64,000 bases of DNA from Sinohyriopsis cumingii (GCA_028554795.2 CM068841.1:23369308-23433307); one strand, 5' to 3'; numbered from the stretch's first letter, positions 1-9,868 are shown. Notes: generated from the sequence alone by a model not told the origin. Made by a program: numbers and translations.

Positions 1-1025
1 GTTAATAACCTACACTGCTCAGCTGTTTAGGTGTATAGTTGCGCGTACTCTTTGAAGATTTTGAAAACTTTGCTGTTTCTGAATGAGACGTTATACCATA
101 CCGATACTGAGATTACATAACAGCTGTTGGATCTGTACTCTAGATGCATCAAAGTAGTTAATGGTACTGACGACGCTATATTTTTAAAGCATCGTACTTG
201 TGTCGAAAACCATCTATTTGCACCAGCACTCGTACAAGTGTTGCCAATGTTTGTCGTAATTAATTCTCTGGTTGAGTATGTGGCTCTAGAGTAGGTGATA
301 TACACCGTGTCAAATCCGTTGCAGCAAATTTAGTTCAAATCATGTTAGCTCGACAGTTCGGCTGAGCTTAGTAACAATACTTTGAGTGCAGTTTCCCTTA
401 GCTGAAATGAATAGATGATCTGGAGGGTAGAACTGTCATCCTGACGGACAACATCACCATTCTTGCATTATAACATTCATATGTTCGAAACGTAATTTAG
501 GCTGCCATTTCTGGATTAACTATAAGGCGTCAACCGGGAAGGTCATCACGACATCATCTGGACAAGACTATGAACAGCCGCCATGCCGCTAACAATCATC
601 TTTGGGTATGACGACATTACAAATTTCCTGAGACTCACACATATAGTGAATGTCGTTCTTTTAGCTTTTCTGCAGCTCTATGTCGGCTTCAGATAAACAA
701 CCAGGAATACTCTTGATTGAATTAACAGAGACCTGCTACAAGTCATTTCTGTTGGTGGAGAATCCTACAGGGATACGCATACTGTCTCCTATGGAAACCA
801 CATTGGCATAGATTACTTGAATCCTGCATTCATGACCTCTTAATACATGTCTTAGACGCGAAAGTTGTGTATGAGTGAGCGCATTATCACCCTTGAAATT
901 AAGCACCAGTAGCGATCTGCTGACACACTATGAGTCTACATTTTTCTGGTTTTCTTTCGTGGTGGAGCTGAAAGTTGGATATATACCCGGGGATCGGGCC
1001 CGTAAGAGGGCCAGTATCTAACAAC
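1..1025 (+). repeat. Dispersed repeat R1, copy 1
   Basis: This block aligns, with scattered differences, to 43509-43811 plus 47853-48574 further along the window. Both begin near an 'ataacc.acactgct.agctgtttaggtgta' type start and run through the 'gggcccgtaagagggcc' segment. No coding sequence is apparent; the 92-codon minus ORF at 27-305 has no recognisable motif. Element A begins immediately after it. Family unknown. Confidence 0.8.
1020..1025. repeat. Target-site duplication of element A, left copy
   Basis: The hexamer aacaac directly precedes the AGTA terminus of element A and recurs at 15868-15873 directly after its right terminus. Six-base duplications are the known signature of Polinton integration. 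The right flank does not continue repeat R1, so a chance match of this simple hexamer is not fully excluded. Confidence 0.75.
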
Positions 1026-1039
1026 AGTATTAAATAGGG

Positions 1040-1440
1040 ATACTATAGCGTCAATGGGACTTAGCATTAAAAACACCCCCTGGGAACATATAGCGTGAAG
1101 GGAAATTTAACATGGAGAAAAATCGTGGGAACATATAGCGTCAAGGGAAATTAACATGGAGAAAAATCGTGGGACTGTTGAGCGTCAAGGGGAATTGAAC
1201 ATGGGAATAGGGACTGTATAGCGTCAAAGGAATTTAAACAGGGTGGGACTGTATAGCGTCAAGGGAAATTGAACATGGGAAAAATTGCTGGGTCACTCTA
1301 GGGACAAGGGGAATTGAACATGGGAATAGAGTGTGGGTCTGTCTAGGGACTAGGGGAATTTAACATATGGAAATTGAACATGGTGGGTCTGTATAACGTC
1401 AAGGGGAATTGAACATGGTGGGATTGTCTAGGGACAATGA
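1040..1440 (+). repeat. Subterminal short repeats, left end of A
   Basis: Imperfect tandem units of about 30-60 bp built on 'actgtatagcgtcaaggg' and 'aattgaacatggga', at least eight copies. The same units occur in inverted orientation at 15490-15850 and at both ends of element B, so they are an element-terminal feature and possibly a protein-binding array. Confidence 0.85.
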
Positions 1441-2010
1441 TGGTAGAGGGTCAAACACAACAGAGACAGAGACATACATACATTAGCACAAGCGTGTGAT
1501 TTATATATAAAGCATTACCAAGACCTGAAATCTTGCTGGGGTGTTCAAAAATTTGCATAATTGTAATGATGCTATAAATAGCTATAATCAAGGAAATGCT
1601 CAACGACAAAAATGGATGTGACTAAAAGTAACGCTAAAATGACGAACTTGTCCCAGAATTTAAAGGAAAATAAACATATCCCCGAAAATTAAGTTACAAC
1701 GGTTTAGAATAAAATGGATAAAATTAGTAACTACTTACAATATCAACTTGTGTGACGATCAAGGATAAACACCCATGTATCTATTTATAGCTATAATCAG
1801 CTAAAATTCCTATGATATTCCACTATCTATTTATAGCTCCAACTTGTGGGTTATTCCTTTGGAAAATCCCATTATCCTTTTATAGCTCAGCTTGAGTGAC
1901 GTTCCTGTTTATGAGCTCTAGTACATATGTATAGCTACAACCTGTGGAAATCCCCAAGTCCATATTTATAGTCTCGAAATTTCCAGCGTCAGTGACGTCA
2001 CTGTACTGAA
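1441..2010. promoter_or_regulatory. TATA-like box array with CRE palindrome
   Basis: A 570-bp stretch without a gene. On the minus strand it carries five or so boxes of the form CTATAAATA or CTATAAAAGG spaced about 45-60 bp (near 1785, 1830, 1880, 1965), plus a perfect TGACGTCA site near 1994. The mirrored copy lies at 14935-15200 on the plus strand. The boxes face the element terminus. Promoter function is inferred from the motifs only. Confidence 0.45.
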
Positions 2011-2099
2011 CACTAGGGGATAAATATCAACAGTGTTGCAAGTGGCTGACCTGAATACACGCTACTGCAGGTAGGTAGGTAGAGTGTATCTGATAGGGA

Positions 2100-2580
2100 T
2101 AAAGTGAGTTTTATAGGAACAAACATAGACCAATACACACACCCACACAACGTACGCGCGCAGACATACGCACACACACACATACACACATACACACACA
2201 GAGGGAAGAGGAAAAACAAACCCCAAATATACTATCAACACAGAAGGGAGATAATACAAACCCCAAATAAACTATCCACACAAACGTACGCGAACGCATA
2301 CAAACCCCAACTATACTATCAACACAGAAGGGAGATGATACAAACCCCAAATAAACTATCCACACAAACGTACGCGAACGCATACAAACCCCAAATATGC
2401 TATCCACACTCGGGAGAAAGAAGATAAAAAACAACCAAATATACGATCTACACAACGTACGCGAACACACACAACACACACACACACAGGGAAGAGGAAA
2501 AAACAAACCCCAAATAAACTATCCACACAAACGTATGCGAACGCATACAAACCCCAAATATACTATCAACACAGAGTGAA
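2100..2580. repeat. Minisatellite in left TIR of A
   Basis: Units of roughly 40-85 bp containing 'acaaaccccaaata.actatc', 'acacaaacgtacgcgaacgc' and CA-rich tracts. ORFs in several frames here are by-products of the repeat. The mirrored right copy is longer. Spacers in element B (25570-25720, 26460-26600) share the 'acgtacgttggtgtggatagt' core, so the minisatellite probably grew from that spacer. Confidence 0.85.
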
Positions 2581-2790
2581 GAACAAAAAGTTTTTTGAAA
2601 GCACCTAAGCCCTCACCTGCAATGACCAACTCTGCCAAACACCTACACCCCACCCCACCCCACCCCCACTCCCAACACTACAAAACCCATTTAACCCGTT
2701 ATTTTATGGCATCAGTGTGTGATTTAGGAAACATCAAGACACAAAATGATGGATGAATAGACTGACTATTGTTTACCGACTTGCATGCCT

Positions 2791-2817
2791 AAAGAGCGTG
2801 CGTGAAGGAAAACATCC
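2791..2817 (-). promoter_or_regulatory. Conserved upstream module, left TIR copy of A
   Basis: On the minus strand this reads GGATGTTTTCCTTCACGCAC followed by GCTCTTT, a close variant of the module upstream of the stem-loop genes of element B. No intact gene follows it, so it is probably a relic. The mirrored copy is at 13798-13824. Confidence 0.6.
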
Positions 2818-2939
2818 TTCCATTTCAATTCTAACTAAAACATGATCCAGAGGGATAGAGAGAGGTGAATGAGCACAATTTCATAAAGTGTGTGTAAAGA
2901 ACAAAACACGCCATCCTTATTATACAATGTCAAGACCAA

Positions 2940-3423
2940 GAGACACTTACGTTTTCTTTCTGGTCTATTCTCTTTTAGAAGGTAGTATGAAATTTCACAT
3001 CAGGGCCAACGCATCGGCTCACATTGTCAATTTTTCCATTTCCATGTCTTTACTGGCACAAATTCTTCATCATCTTCAATTTCTTCTTCTTCTGAATCCC
3101 TCTTCTCTGTTTCGTCTTGTTTTTGTTTCTTCTCTTTTCTCGTAGGGCACTCTGAATTGCAGTGTCCTTTCTCCTGACAACGATATTAGGTATCTTGACT
3201 TTTGTCTCTCTTTCTTAGACGAAGCAGGTATTCTGGAGACAAATACCCATTTACCTTTGCAGATATAGCAAACTTCATTAGCACTTACACACTTTCGTAT
3301 GACTCTCATCAAATCAACGATCAAAAGAGTAAGTTTTGTTGCCACTTTCGCATGTGAATTATGCTTTCGTATGACTTTTAGCAAATATTTGACCAGCAAG
3401 TCGATCTGTGCTGACTCTTCCAT
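2940..3423 (-). pseudogene. CCHC zinc-knuckle protein relic in left TIR
   Basis: Relic of the gene found at 19716-20162 in element B. The start (MEESAQID, ATG at 3423) and the spacing to the CYIC motif match that gene, but the histidine and last cysteine of the first knuckle are lost by frameshift and the second knuckle continues in another frame with its first cysteine changed. The acidic lysine/glutamate tail remains recognisable. An upstream TATA (tatataagg on the minus strand near 3480) is retained. Near-identical relic in the right TIR. Confidence 0.7.
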
Positions 3424-3524
3424 CTTCTTGATCGTTTGAGAGCGGAATGAATACTCTGACGCTAAGACACTCTCCTTATATACAGAGACCTGCTACGTAT
3501 GAAACCTAGTCAAATGTAATTTTG

Positions 3525-3830
3525 CAAATAAGATGAAACGATTTCATTGATGAAGTAAAAGGCAATGATGTACCGTATCGCCTCACACAAAACCTGAAGT
3601 GTTAGTTCAAATCCGTGTCAGCGATTTCGAAGACGACATAACTGGGCTTTAATCAATGCTCTCCAATTATGCCACAAAACCACGAGTCCTGATTCACACC
3701 AAAAGAAATTTCGTTCGGTCCATAAAAAATAGTATTACATCTGAGAAACGCAAAAGCGAACTTCCAGAAAACTGAGAACGACGGCTTACACCTACAACGT
3801 AAATGTATGAGTTCAAGTAGTGCGTAAAAC
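3525..3830 (+). pseudogene. DNA polymerase B N-terminus relic in left TIR
   Basis: The nucleotide sequence 'aagatgaaacgat', then 'tatcgcctc', 'gtgtcagcgattt' and 'gaacgacggcttacac' follow in the same order as the first 260 bases of the polymerase ORF at 20297 in element B, with many changes and no open frame. It sits divergently next to the CCHC relic, exactly as the two genes lie in B. Weaker echoes follow near 3850-3935 and 3965-4030. Confidence 0.7.
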
Positions 3831-4030
3831 TTAGTCAAATTAAATTTTTATAGTCAAGACGAAACGATCTCTTTTCGAAGAAGAAAGCAGACACCAAACG
3901 ACAATGGCGATCCGTGTCACACAACACTTTTCAAAATGTGTATTATCAGAGGTTTGTTCTAGCGATCTGCACGGTTAAATTAAATGTTGATGTATTTTGC
4001 AATAAGACGGACACAATTTCCATGGGATCG

Positions 4031-5885
4031 CCCATGGTACGATTGTTCGTGCATTAGTTTAATTTTTAAAAATATTTTTTTTTATATAAATCGCCTATAG
4101 GATAGACCCAGTAAAGCATGGCCATTCTCGTCACTGTCTGAATAGCTACTCAAGTCAATTCGAAGCGAACGCGGTAAGAAAATAAGTATAGCCAATGAAA
4201 TGGCTTACAACGGGTGATGCATTGTTTTGTTCTAGGACTGTGTGGCATAATAATCCCTATGTTCTTGCGTTGTTACCATTACAGTGCAGACACTGAAATG
4301 TGAACTTACAAGCCTTCTTTGTGTGTGTGTTGTACCATTTCCTCTTACCACATCAAAATACTGAGTGTCACAGTATTGGTTCGCGTTTTCAAGCTGACCA
4401 TTTTTTTATATCTCACTTAAACATTTCGACATAAACACTCACACTCACATCGGTAGAGTCAGAACAGACGTGTTACAGTATTGAGGGGCATGTTATCTTT
4501 TTTTTTTCAAACTAATAAATTTGGGGTTTGTATGAAGTAAAGAACCGAAAGTACAGTGAAATTCAAGGATGATGACCCAATCTGTCTGTCTATTGATGCG
4601 TGTATTTACTTAAGAAGAAATATGACCTCTAAAACACAAAGAGATACGGCAAGCATGATTAGATTAAACACAACGATGTTTTTCCTTCACGCCCGTGTAA
4701 TTTAGAGTTTCAATCGTCCTTGAAGACAAACTTGGTCTCCTTTTGTAGGGCTTGAAATAATAAAAAAAGCTGAAAAACCTTAAGCACTTTGCTATAGATA
4801 ATTTCATCAACAGACTAAACAACATAAATACCGTTACAACAATAGAAAGCCTTAAATCTTCTATCAAAAAGAAATGCATGAAAAAAATTAAAGATTAACG
4901 ATAACTAACCAATGAAACCGAATTTAACAAAGGCAATGACATGTGAAGAAATGCCTCTCACTTTGGAAAGGTAGGCGAATGTACTCTGTCATGCACCATC
5001 AACTTGAAAAAAATTATAAACAGAGAGAAACCTGAATTCAAAATTCAGTTGTCTTTTTTTTTTCTTCAAAATTATTTCGTTTCTTTTTTCTTTTTTTTTT
5101 TGAACAAATCTAAGCACTAATTTAGAGTGGAAAAGGGAAAATGCACATACAAGCTTTGATATTTCTGAAAAAAATGAGGGGATATTCCTAACGTTCATAA
5201 CCACCTATATATGCTTGGACTTGTCTGTGACTTATCCACAAAACAAGATGTACATATTTCTGGTCAAGCTGCAAGTGTGTGCGTGTTTTTGAAAATGGTA
5301 AAACTTGGATATACAATTTTCTCGTGACACTTATAAAGTGAAGAGTCTGTGCAAGTGTCAAAAGCCAAAGTCATATAAGTTTTGTATTTTGTACGGCTTG
5401 TAAAGATTTCCACTTTAGGAAATGTGAAGTATCACAAGTTATTATCACAAACAGAAGTGGAACATAGGGGCTTGCAAGAAAGAAAATAACCCAGACAGTT
5501 GGTGTCATCAAGAGTGCTAGAGACGGTACCCGAACTTGCGTGCTTGCTTACTTGAATTAAAGTGATTTTCGCTCTAATGGAGCATGTATCACTGGTTTAA
5601 TAACGCACCGCGTGATTTTTAATTACTCCTGGGGAAGGAAAGAGAGCCTCATCCCCCAGGCTTTTATGTGCTCACAGACTATTTTTAAATTTAGCCACTC
5701 AGGTGTAGGACTAACTAGTCCTTAACAACCTGACTGAAAGGCTTTAAACATGAGTGGGAATTGTCTCACCACACACTTATTTTTCTGTCCGAGCGTGGTA
5801 AAGGAGGAAAAAGGTGCTCAGCAAGACAGCCATGGATGTTAAGTACTCACCAAAATGCTAGCCCGTACTTATTTCAAATCAAGTC
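4031..5885. other. Inner left TIR of A, no supported gene
   Basis: AT-rich DNA with several poly-A/T tracts. The 71-codon minus ORF at 4664-4879 overlaps a copy of the conserved promoter-like module at 4674-4700 and has no recognisable motif, so it is not called as a gene. A 64-codon plus ORF at 5761 and its neighbours run across the TIR boundary. Confidence 0.6.
4674..4700 (+). promoter_or_regulatory. Variant upstream module in left TIR
   Basis: Reads GATGTTTTTCCTTCACGCCC, an imperfect copy of the TTTTCCTTCACGTCCGCGC module seen before genes of element B. No open reading frame follows it. Mirrored at about 11915-11942. Confidence 0.45.
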
Positions 5886-6069
5886 GTGTCACCAAAAAAA
5901 AGACGACGTGTACGACATCAAAGGCATTGTCAAACGCGGAATGCCTCAATGCTAACTGGCTAGGTCTGCATTTCTTCCTCCCGCTGCTGTTGCGTATATT
6001 TCTTCCCTCCACACCGAGTTCTGGGCCTAATTCTTTTAATTTCGTTGTACCCGAACTTACATTATCCAT
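5869..6069 (-). CDS. Small basic protein, unknown, edge of core
   Basis: A 66-residue ORF from the ATG at 6069. It is hydrophilic at the start, has a basic patch (SSGRKKCRPSQ) at about residues 28-38, then a hydrophobic stretch (DVVHVVFFLV). It ends a few bases inside the TIR, so the true gene may have been cut when the TIR expanded. Upstream, 6100-6135 matches the spacer that precedes the third tandem gene in element B (aagtgagtgagtgtttctttt), so it occupies an equivalent gene slot although the sequence is unrelated. No family recognised. Confidence 0.35.
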   Translation of the reverse strand: MDNVSSGTTKLKELGPELGVEGRNIRNSSGRKKCRPSQLALRHSAFDNAFDVVHVVFFLVTRLDLK

Positions 6070-6258
6070 ATTATCACCAACAAAAAAAACAAAAACGCAC
6101 AGACCTAAAAGAAACACTCACTCACTTTTTTACAGAACATTACTATTTTTAAAATTTTGATAAGCGACGGAAACGAACAACTTAGAGTCACACTTTCTAA
6201 CCAAGATAAAGAAATCATGTGCTGATAGACTCACTTCTGTATTTTTTCTTCTAACTGA

Positions 6259-6702
6259 CTAACATATCATAGGCAATGGAATGTTATTTCTTTTCGAGAG
6301 TATGGGGTAGCCCTGAAATTTTTTTGGGAACTTGAAGCTATGGCGATCGCTTGGGTTATAAGATGGCGGCCTCCTTTGACGACAGGCTTTCTCAATGGAT
6401 AAGGTATGCTTGTTCGGAAAAGAGAAGAAGAACTCTTTGGTGTCGATACGACAATCGACAAAGCCTCTGTCAGGTTCATGCTGCTGCTGTTGCTGCTCTC
6501 TCTGCCGTTTATGAAGTCTGTACTTCTCCATCCATTCTTCTTTCTCCTTCTTGAATTCCTCCTTGAAGAGCTCTTCTTTCAGGTCTTCAGTGACTTTCAA
6601 CATTATGATATTGTCTATCTCTTCAGGTCTCGGTATCAGACTTGTCATGACCCTATGCAAATTCACATAGGCTTCGTTCAACTTGGCTAATCTTGAGCAC
6701 AT
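6259..6702 (-). pseudogene. Coiled-coil LAKL-family protein, frameshifted
   Basis: Homologue of the gene at 25045-25416 in element B: both start MCS(R/K)LAKLNEAY and share KVTEDL, a short glutamine run and DRxFVDCRIDTKEFFF. After that motif the frame shifts and the ORF runs through the place where the B gene stops, into the 3' stem-loop remnant. The start ATG at 6702 is chosen because it aligns with the B start; an upstream in-frame ATG exists at 6726. The N-terminal 90 residues are charged and probably helical. Function unknown. Confidence 0.65.
6284..6325 (-). terminator. Decayed histone-type 3' stem-loop
   Basis: On the minus strand: a CCAAAAA leader, a TTTC loop, an intact AGGGCT right arm, then ACCCCA and a TCTCGAAAAGAAA element. 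The left arm is replaced by adenines, so no stem can form. It lies at the same place relative to the LAKL gene as the intact stem-loop in element B. Confidence 0.6.
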
Positions 6703-6750
6703 CTTCGTAGGAAGATAAGTTAACAATGGATGGGCAGACTGGAGACTGTC

Positions 6751-6790
6751 CGGTTTTTATTGTCAAAGCGCGGACGTGAAGGAAAACATT
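6751..6790 (-). promoter_or_regulatory. Conserved upstream module before the LAKL gene of A
   Basis: On the minus strand AATGTTTTCCTTCACGTCCG is followed by CGCTTTGACAATAAAAACC, matching the module at 24954-24993 in B almost base for base. It is about 50-90 bases upstream of the aligned start codon. The ATAAAA part could be a TATA box. Confidence 0.7.
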
Positions 6791-7027
6791 ACTACACGGT
6801 TTTCGAGCCGAAACGTTCAAATAGTGTTATGGGAGGGATAGAGAGAAGTCAAAGAGCATGAATCAAGATTCCTATAGCCAAACAAACCACAAAGGCATTT
6901 TTTTCTTCAAAACACAACATTTTTTATTCATACTAACAAACAACTCTAACATTTTTTTAACAATAATCCAACACTATAACATCAAACATTTTTTTCAAAT
7001 ACCAAACATTTTTTTTCAATTCAAACT

Positions 7028-7587
7028 CTACTTTAAACAGGGCTGACAACGTTGTGAATGAAATTGTGATTTCCACTGTTGGAAGTCATTAGGCCATTGA
7101 TGGACACTACGTTTCCTAGCTTGAGACAAAAGATAAGCATAATGGTCACAAAACCATCGATCTACTTTCACATCGTTTCTTGAAGAAGAACGAGGATCAA
7201 AATGAGTCACTAAATGTTCTAAGGAATAGCCCAGGCTGCGATGATGCAGAAAACACATACAGTACTGTCCACACACCAAGGAATATGTGCCTTGTAATTT
7301 CACATTATTGAATCGGGTGGTCTGAGCATTTCTTCTCATAAAGTCAATGATATCGTCTTCCAAAAGGGGCAATCCGTACGAATCGAAATATTTCACAATC
7401 CTTCTTGAGGAAAGTAAACGGCTACCCAGTGGGTTCCTGGGAGATGACTGTCGTCCGTGTTAATGACATAAGCTTGATGGTTTTGAGGTTTGCGATGAGG
7501 GAGTTCATCTTTAGCACAGACGACAGGATTCCAAGAAGCAGTGTACGAACTGTGGTTCAAAAGGTAATAAAGTTCTCAGGTATCCAT
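7028..7587 (-). pseudogene. Adenain-like cysteine protease, broken
   Basis: Counterpart of the intact protease ORF at 24149-24709, closely similar over its whole length. This family (adenovirus-type and related Ulp1-fold proteases) processes virion proteins. The catalytic Cys region (GQYC), the Asp region (FDSYG) and the C-terminal WPNDFQQWKSQ motif are visible. It is inactivated by a stop at the fourth codon (tryptophan in B) and a one-base frameshift just before the FDSYG motif. The upstream zinc-binding ORF is in the same frame and ends at that early stop. An AATAAA is present about 100 bases downstream on this strand. Confidence 0.85.
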
Positions 7588-8096
7588 TTGTTGTTTTTTT
7601 CTTACGTCATCAATTCGATCCTGACTTTCTGCTTGAAAATGTCTGACAAGTAACCGTTTTCTTCGCCTTGTCTCCCAACTCTGATCCAACAGAGCTTCGA
7701 TGCGATGGATCTCTTGAGTTGTTAATGGAGGACAATAATGTTCACGCAAGCCTTTATACCACTGTTGTAACACGTCTTCTTCCGAGATGAGACTCCAAGC
7801 TTCGTCCAGATATTCGTCCAATTTTTTTTCTTGACTCAGCATTAGGCATTTATCGTGTTGAATTTGACTGGGATGATCGTTATGACATCCATAGCAATCT
7901 TTCTTGATCAATTCCTTAATTTTTTTTCTGTCAAGACTATAGCATAACTGGAAGCTATATGTGATTCTTGTTCTGGCCATCTAGACTTCATCATGATGAC
8001 TTCTTCGTCTTTGTCTTGGGGTTCTCCTTCCTCAGGATCTTCACATTCCATGTCCAAAGAATCCCTACTATATAAACATTGATAAAAGTCTTCCAT
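7588..8096 (-). pseudogene. Conserved zinc-binding-type protein (CYGC), frameshifted
   Basis: Two overlapping frames: an acidic N-terminal part from the ATG at 8096 (residues EDPEEGEPQDKDEE) and a second frame carrying KKDCYGCHNDHPSQIQHDKC, a probable zinc site of Cys and His residues, then helical segments ending in RRRKRLLVRHFQ. I recall similar small proteins beside Polinton/adintovirus genes in animal genomes, but the function is unknown to me. The frame runs directly into the protease frame, so the two may have been one translation unit. Only the last 40 residues of this gene survive in element B, at its deletion junction. Confidence 0.65.
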
Positions 8097-8183
8097 GACT
8101 TCTAATAGTGTAGAATGACTTCTCTCAAACTATTGGTTTATATCGTATTGTCCAATTCAGCATACAGGAGGACGTTCACCGTA

Positions 8184-9194
8184 TTATCTGCGCGTAGATT
8201 TTCTGTAAACTGAAATTCCACACGCATCTGGCCGGATTTTATAGGGTGAAAATGTCACTCGTCGTTGTCTTGCCTTACAATTCGTTAGAGAAACGTTTTC
8301 TTGAAATTGGAGTTTCACTGTAACTTTCCCTTTGGAGACGGGAATATTTTGTCCCAGATCTCCTTTTATAGCAATGTTGACAGTGTCTAAATACGACTTA
8401 CTGACGGGTAAATAGTGAGGATGTACAAATTCACGGTGTACGTGATAGGTGTTTGCACCTTCCTGGTCATTGTTTGTGGTACTATCCACTTTGAAAGGAA
8501 TGACACGCAGTAACGGAACGGAGGTGTGTCCCACCACGTTGTACTCCACCACATCGGAATACACAAAGATCAAATTAAGTCCTTGGTTCAGTTCTACCGG
8601 GTTTCCAAAAGCTCTGTAAAAATCCATATTACTTTTGATCTTGGGGCTCATATTGTTTGCGACCATTTCTGCATGTCCACCCAAAATTTCAAACAAACTA
8701 CCATTGAACCTGAGGGACAATGTGTCCGTATCTTGAAATTTGATCACGAGACGATGAGCCACTTTATGGTACTCAATCTTCACACTTTTTTTGGCTCTGT
8801 TCAGTGCTTTGCCAAAGGCTAAGTTGAACCTGTCCGCAATAGTGTCCACCAAATGTTCACCACTAAAATAATAACCTGAAGGAATTTTCAAGGTGTAGAT
8901 AATGAAGGCTGGATTGCTGGCTGGTCTTGTTTCCCCTAAAAACCCGATTTTGTTGATTTCTTCTTCCAATTGGGCATTCAGGATTTCCACCTCGAAAGTG
9001 TTTTGCTTTTCGGTGATGTTTTTGATTTGTGTTGGGTGAATGATTTCCACTAAAGCCACTTCCCAATGGGCTTCGTGATCTAACTGGATGGTCTGAGGTA
9101 ATTTGACCGTGAAACAGCGCAACGTGTTGTTGGGAAACACCTCCATGGAACTGTCACTGGGTAAGGTTAAGTAAAATTGGTTGTTATTGCTCAT
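8184..9194 (-). CDS. Polinton capsid-associated protein, penton-like (putative)
   Basis: An intact 336-residue ORF, the best-preserved gene of element A. The N-terminus has the pattern FYLTLPSDSSMEVFPNNTL, then FTVKLP, WEVALVEI.HP, characteristic of a protein common in animal Polinton/adintovirus-like elements. The body is rich in short alternating hydrophobic/polar strands (SGYYFSGEHLVDTI, HRLVIKFQDT, VTVKLQFQENVS), consistent with a jelly-roll-type beta protein. There is no signal peptide or membrane segment. The start overlaps the stop of the upstream membrane gene by ATGA. A minor capsid (penton) role is my best guess from size, fold pattern and neighbours; the family name is not certain. 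Confidence 0.7.
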   Translation of the reverse strand: MSNNNQFYLTLPSDSSMEVFPNNTLRCFTVKLPQTIQLDHEAHWEVALVEIIHPTQIKNITEKQNTFEVEILNAQLEEEINKIGFLGETRPASNPAFIIYTLKIPSGYYFSGEHLVDTIADRFNLAFGKALNRAKKSVKIEYHKVAHRLVIKFQDTDTLSLRFNGSLFEILGGHAEMVANNMSPKIKSNMDFYRAFGNPVELNQGLNLIFVYSDVVEYNVVGHTSVPLLRVIPFKVDSTTNNDQEGANTYHVHREFVHPHYLPVSKSYLDTVNIAIKGDLGQNIPVSKGKVTVKLQFQENVSLTNCKARQRRVTFSPYKIRPDACGISVYRKSTRR

Positions 9195-9595
9195 AATTCC
9201 AGAGTTTTGTGGCTCTCCGAGGCCATACTGGAAGTCAGAGAAGTGTCTCCGCCCAAAATGGAGTTGTTGTTGGAGTGGTGACTGGCACTGACACTGGACA
9301 CAAGGTTCCCGTGGTACCCGTTCGAGGAGAATTTCAGGGAGGGATTAGGAAGCAGGTAACCGATGTAACTGCTCAATACAATGGTCCACAATTGTTTGTC
9401 TCCTTGTTGCAAACTCAGATTGGCAATGGCTGCCCCGATGACACAATACACCACGAAGATTTGGCAGAAAAAGACGATTTGCGTTTTAGGCACACGTTCT
9501 CTATACCTCACCCACAAGGGTTGTTTTTGTAAATCTTGCAGAGAAGAATTGGGTGAAGGAGTGATCGCAGTAGCTGAATCTGTGTGAAAGGGCAT
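9191..9595 (-). CDS. Two-pass membrane protein of the virion gene cluster
   Basis: A 134-residue ORF from the ATG at 9595; an in-frame GTG lies nine bases earlier. Residues about 35-55 (VFFCQIFVVYCVIGAAIANL) and about 65-82 (LWTIVLSSYIGYLLPNPSL) form two hydrophobic segments split by a short polar loop. Both flanks are polar, and the C-terminus is serine/asparagine rich. I recall proteins with the 'SS.IGYLLPNP' ending beside the capsid-like gene in other animal Polinton-like elements, so an inner-membrane or virion-membrane role is plausible but unproven. It starts 6 bases after the integrase stop and overlaps the next gene by ATGA. Confidence 0.65.
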   Translation of the reverse strand: MPFHTDSATAITPSPNSSLQDLQKQPLWVRYRERVPKTQIVFFCQIFVVYCVIGAAIANLSLQQGDKQLWTIVLSSYIGYLLPNPSLKFSSNGYHGNLVSSVSASHHSNNNSILGGDTSLTSSMASESHKTLEL

Positions 9596-9600
9596 GATGG

Positions 9601-9740
9601 TCACTTCTTTTTATAGTCGATGACGTGCGAAGCGTCGATCCAAGAATGATAACTGGTCCGATATCCTTTCCAACGTACTTTGACTTCTTTGACACGTCGT
9701 TTGCCCACTTTACGGTTTCTGCCAGTTAGCACTCCACCCA
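9601..9740 (-). pseudogene. Integrase C-terminus with chromodomain, truncated
   Basis: A minus-strand frame ending at the TGA at 9601-9603. It encodes about 45 residues including KRRVKEVKVRWKGYRTSYHSWI, a chromodomain-like WKGY..SYHSW pattern found at the C-terminus of Polinton retroviral-type integrases. The catalytic core is absent: at about 9740 the frame meets an unrelated plus-strand fragment. This tail identifies the element as an integrase-bearing Polinton and shows that the integrase originally preceded the membrane and capsid genes. Confidence 0.7.
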
Positions 9741-9868
9741 CCTCGAGAACACAAATAACCTTTTGTCAAATTCCGACTATACCTAACAAACAACCCGTCC
9801 CGGAAAGAGTGATGGGAAAACAAAGGTCCAATTATGTTAGACAAACGGTATGGCAAACTCAAATGTAA
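9741..9868 (+). pseudogene. Unrecognised coding fragment next to integrase tail
   Basis: A plus-strand frame of about 40 codons (PERVMGKQRSNYVRQTVWQ) ending in TAA at 9866-9868. It has no start of its own near the breakpoint and no recognised family. Its orientation opposes the integrase tail, suggesting a rearrangement junction at about 9740. Confidence 0.35.

Larger units (their letters stand above)
1026..5885 (+). repeat. Left terminal inverted repeat of element A
   Basis: About 4.86 kb that matches the reverse complement of 10730-15867 almost throughout. Differences are scattered single bases plus extra repeat units in the right copy. The inner edge is at 5885, where the complement to 10730 stops. 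From the outside in it holds subterminal repeats, a TATA-box array, a minisatellite, a CCHC gene relic, a polymerase N-terminus relic and AT-rich DNA. It is far longer than the few hundred bases typical of Polintons and than the roughly 355 bp of element B. Confidence 0.93.

Noticed and set aside
2013-2579. Overlapping ORFs on both strands (and mirrored 14006-14924)
   Set aside because: Low-complexity products of the CA-rich minisatellite.
4664-4879. 71-codon ORF in both TIRs of A
   Set aside because: It overlaps the promoter-like module, has no motif, and its duplication only reflects the TIR.
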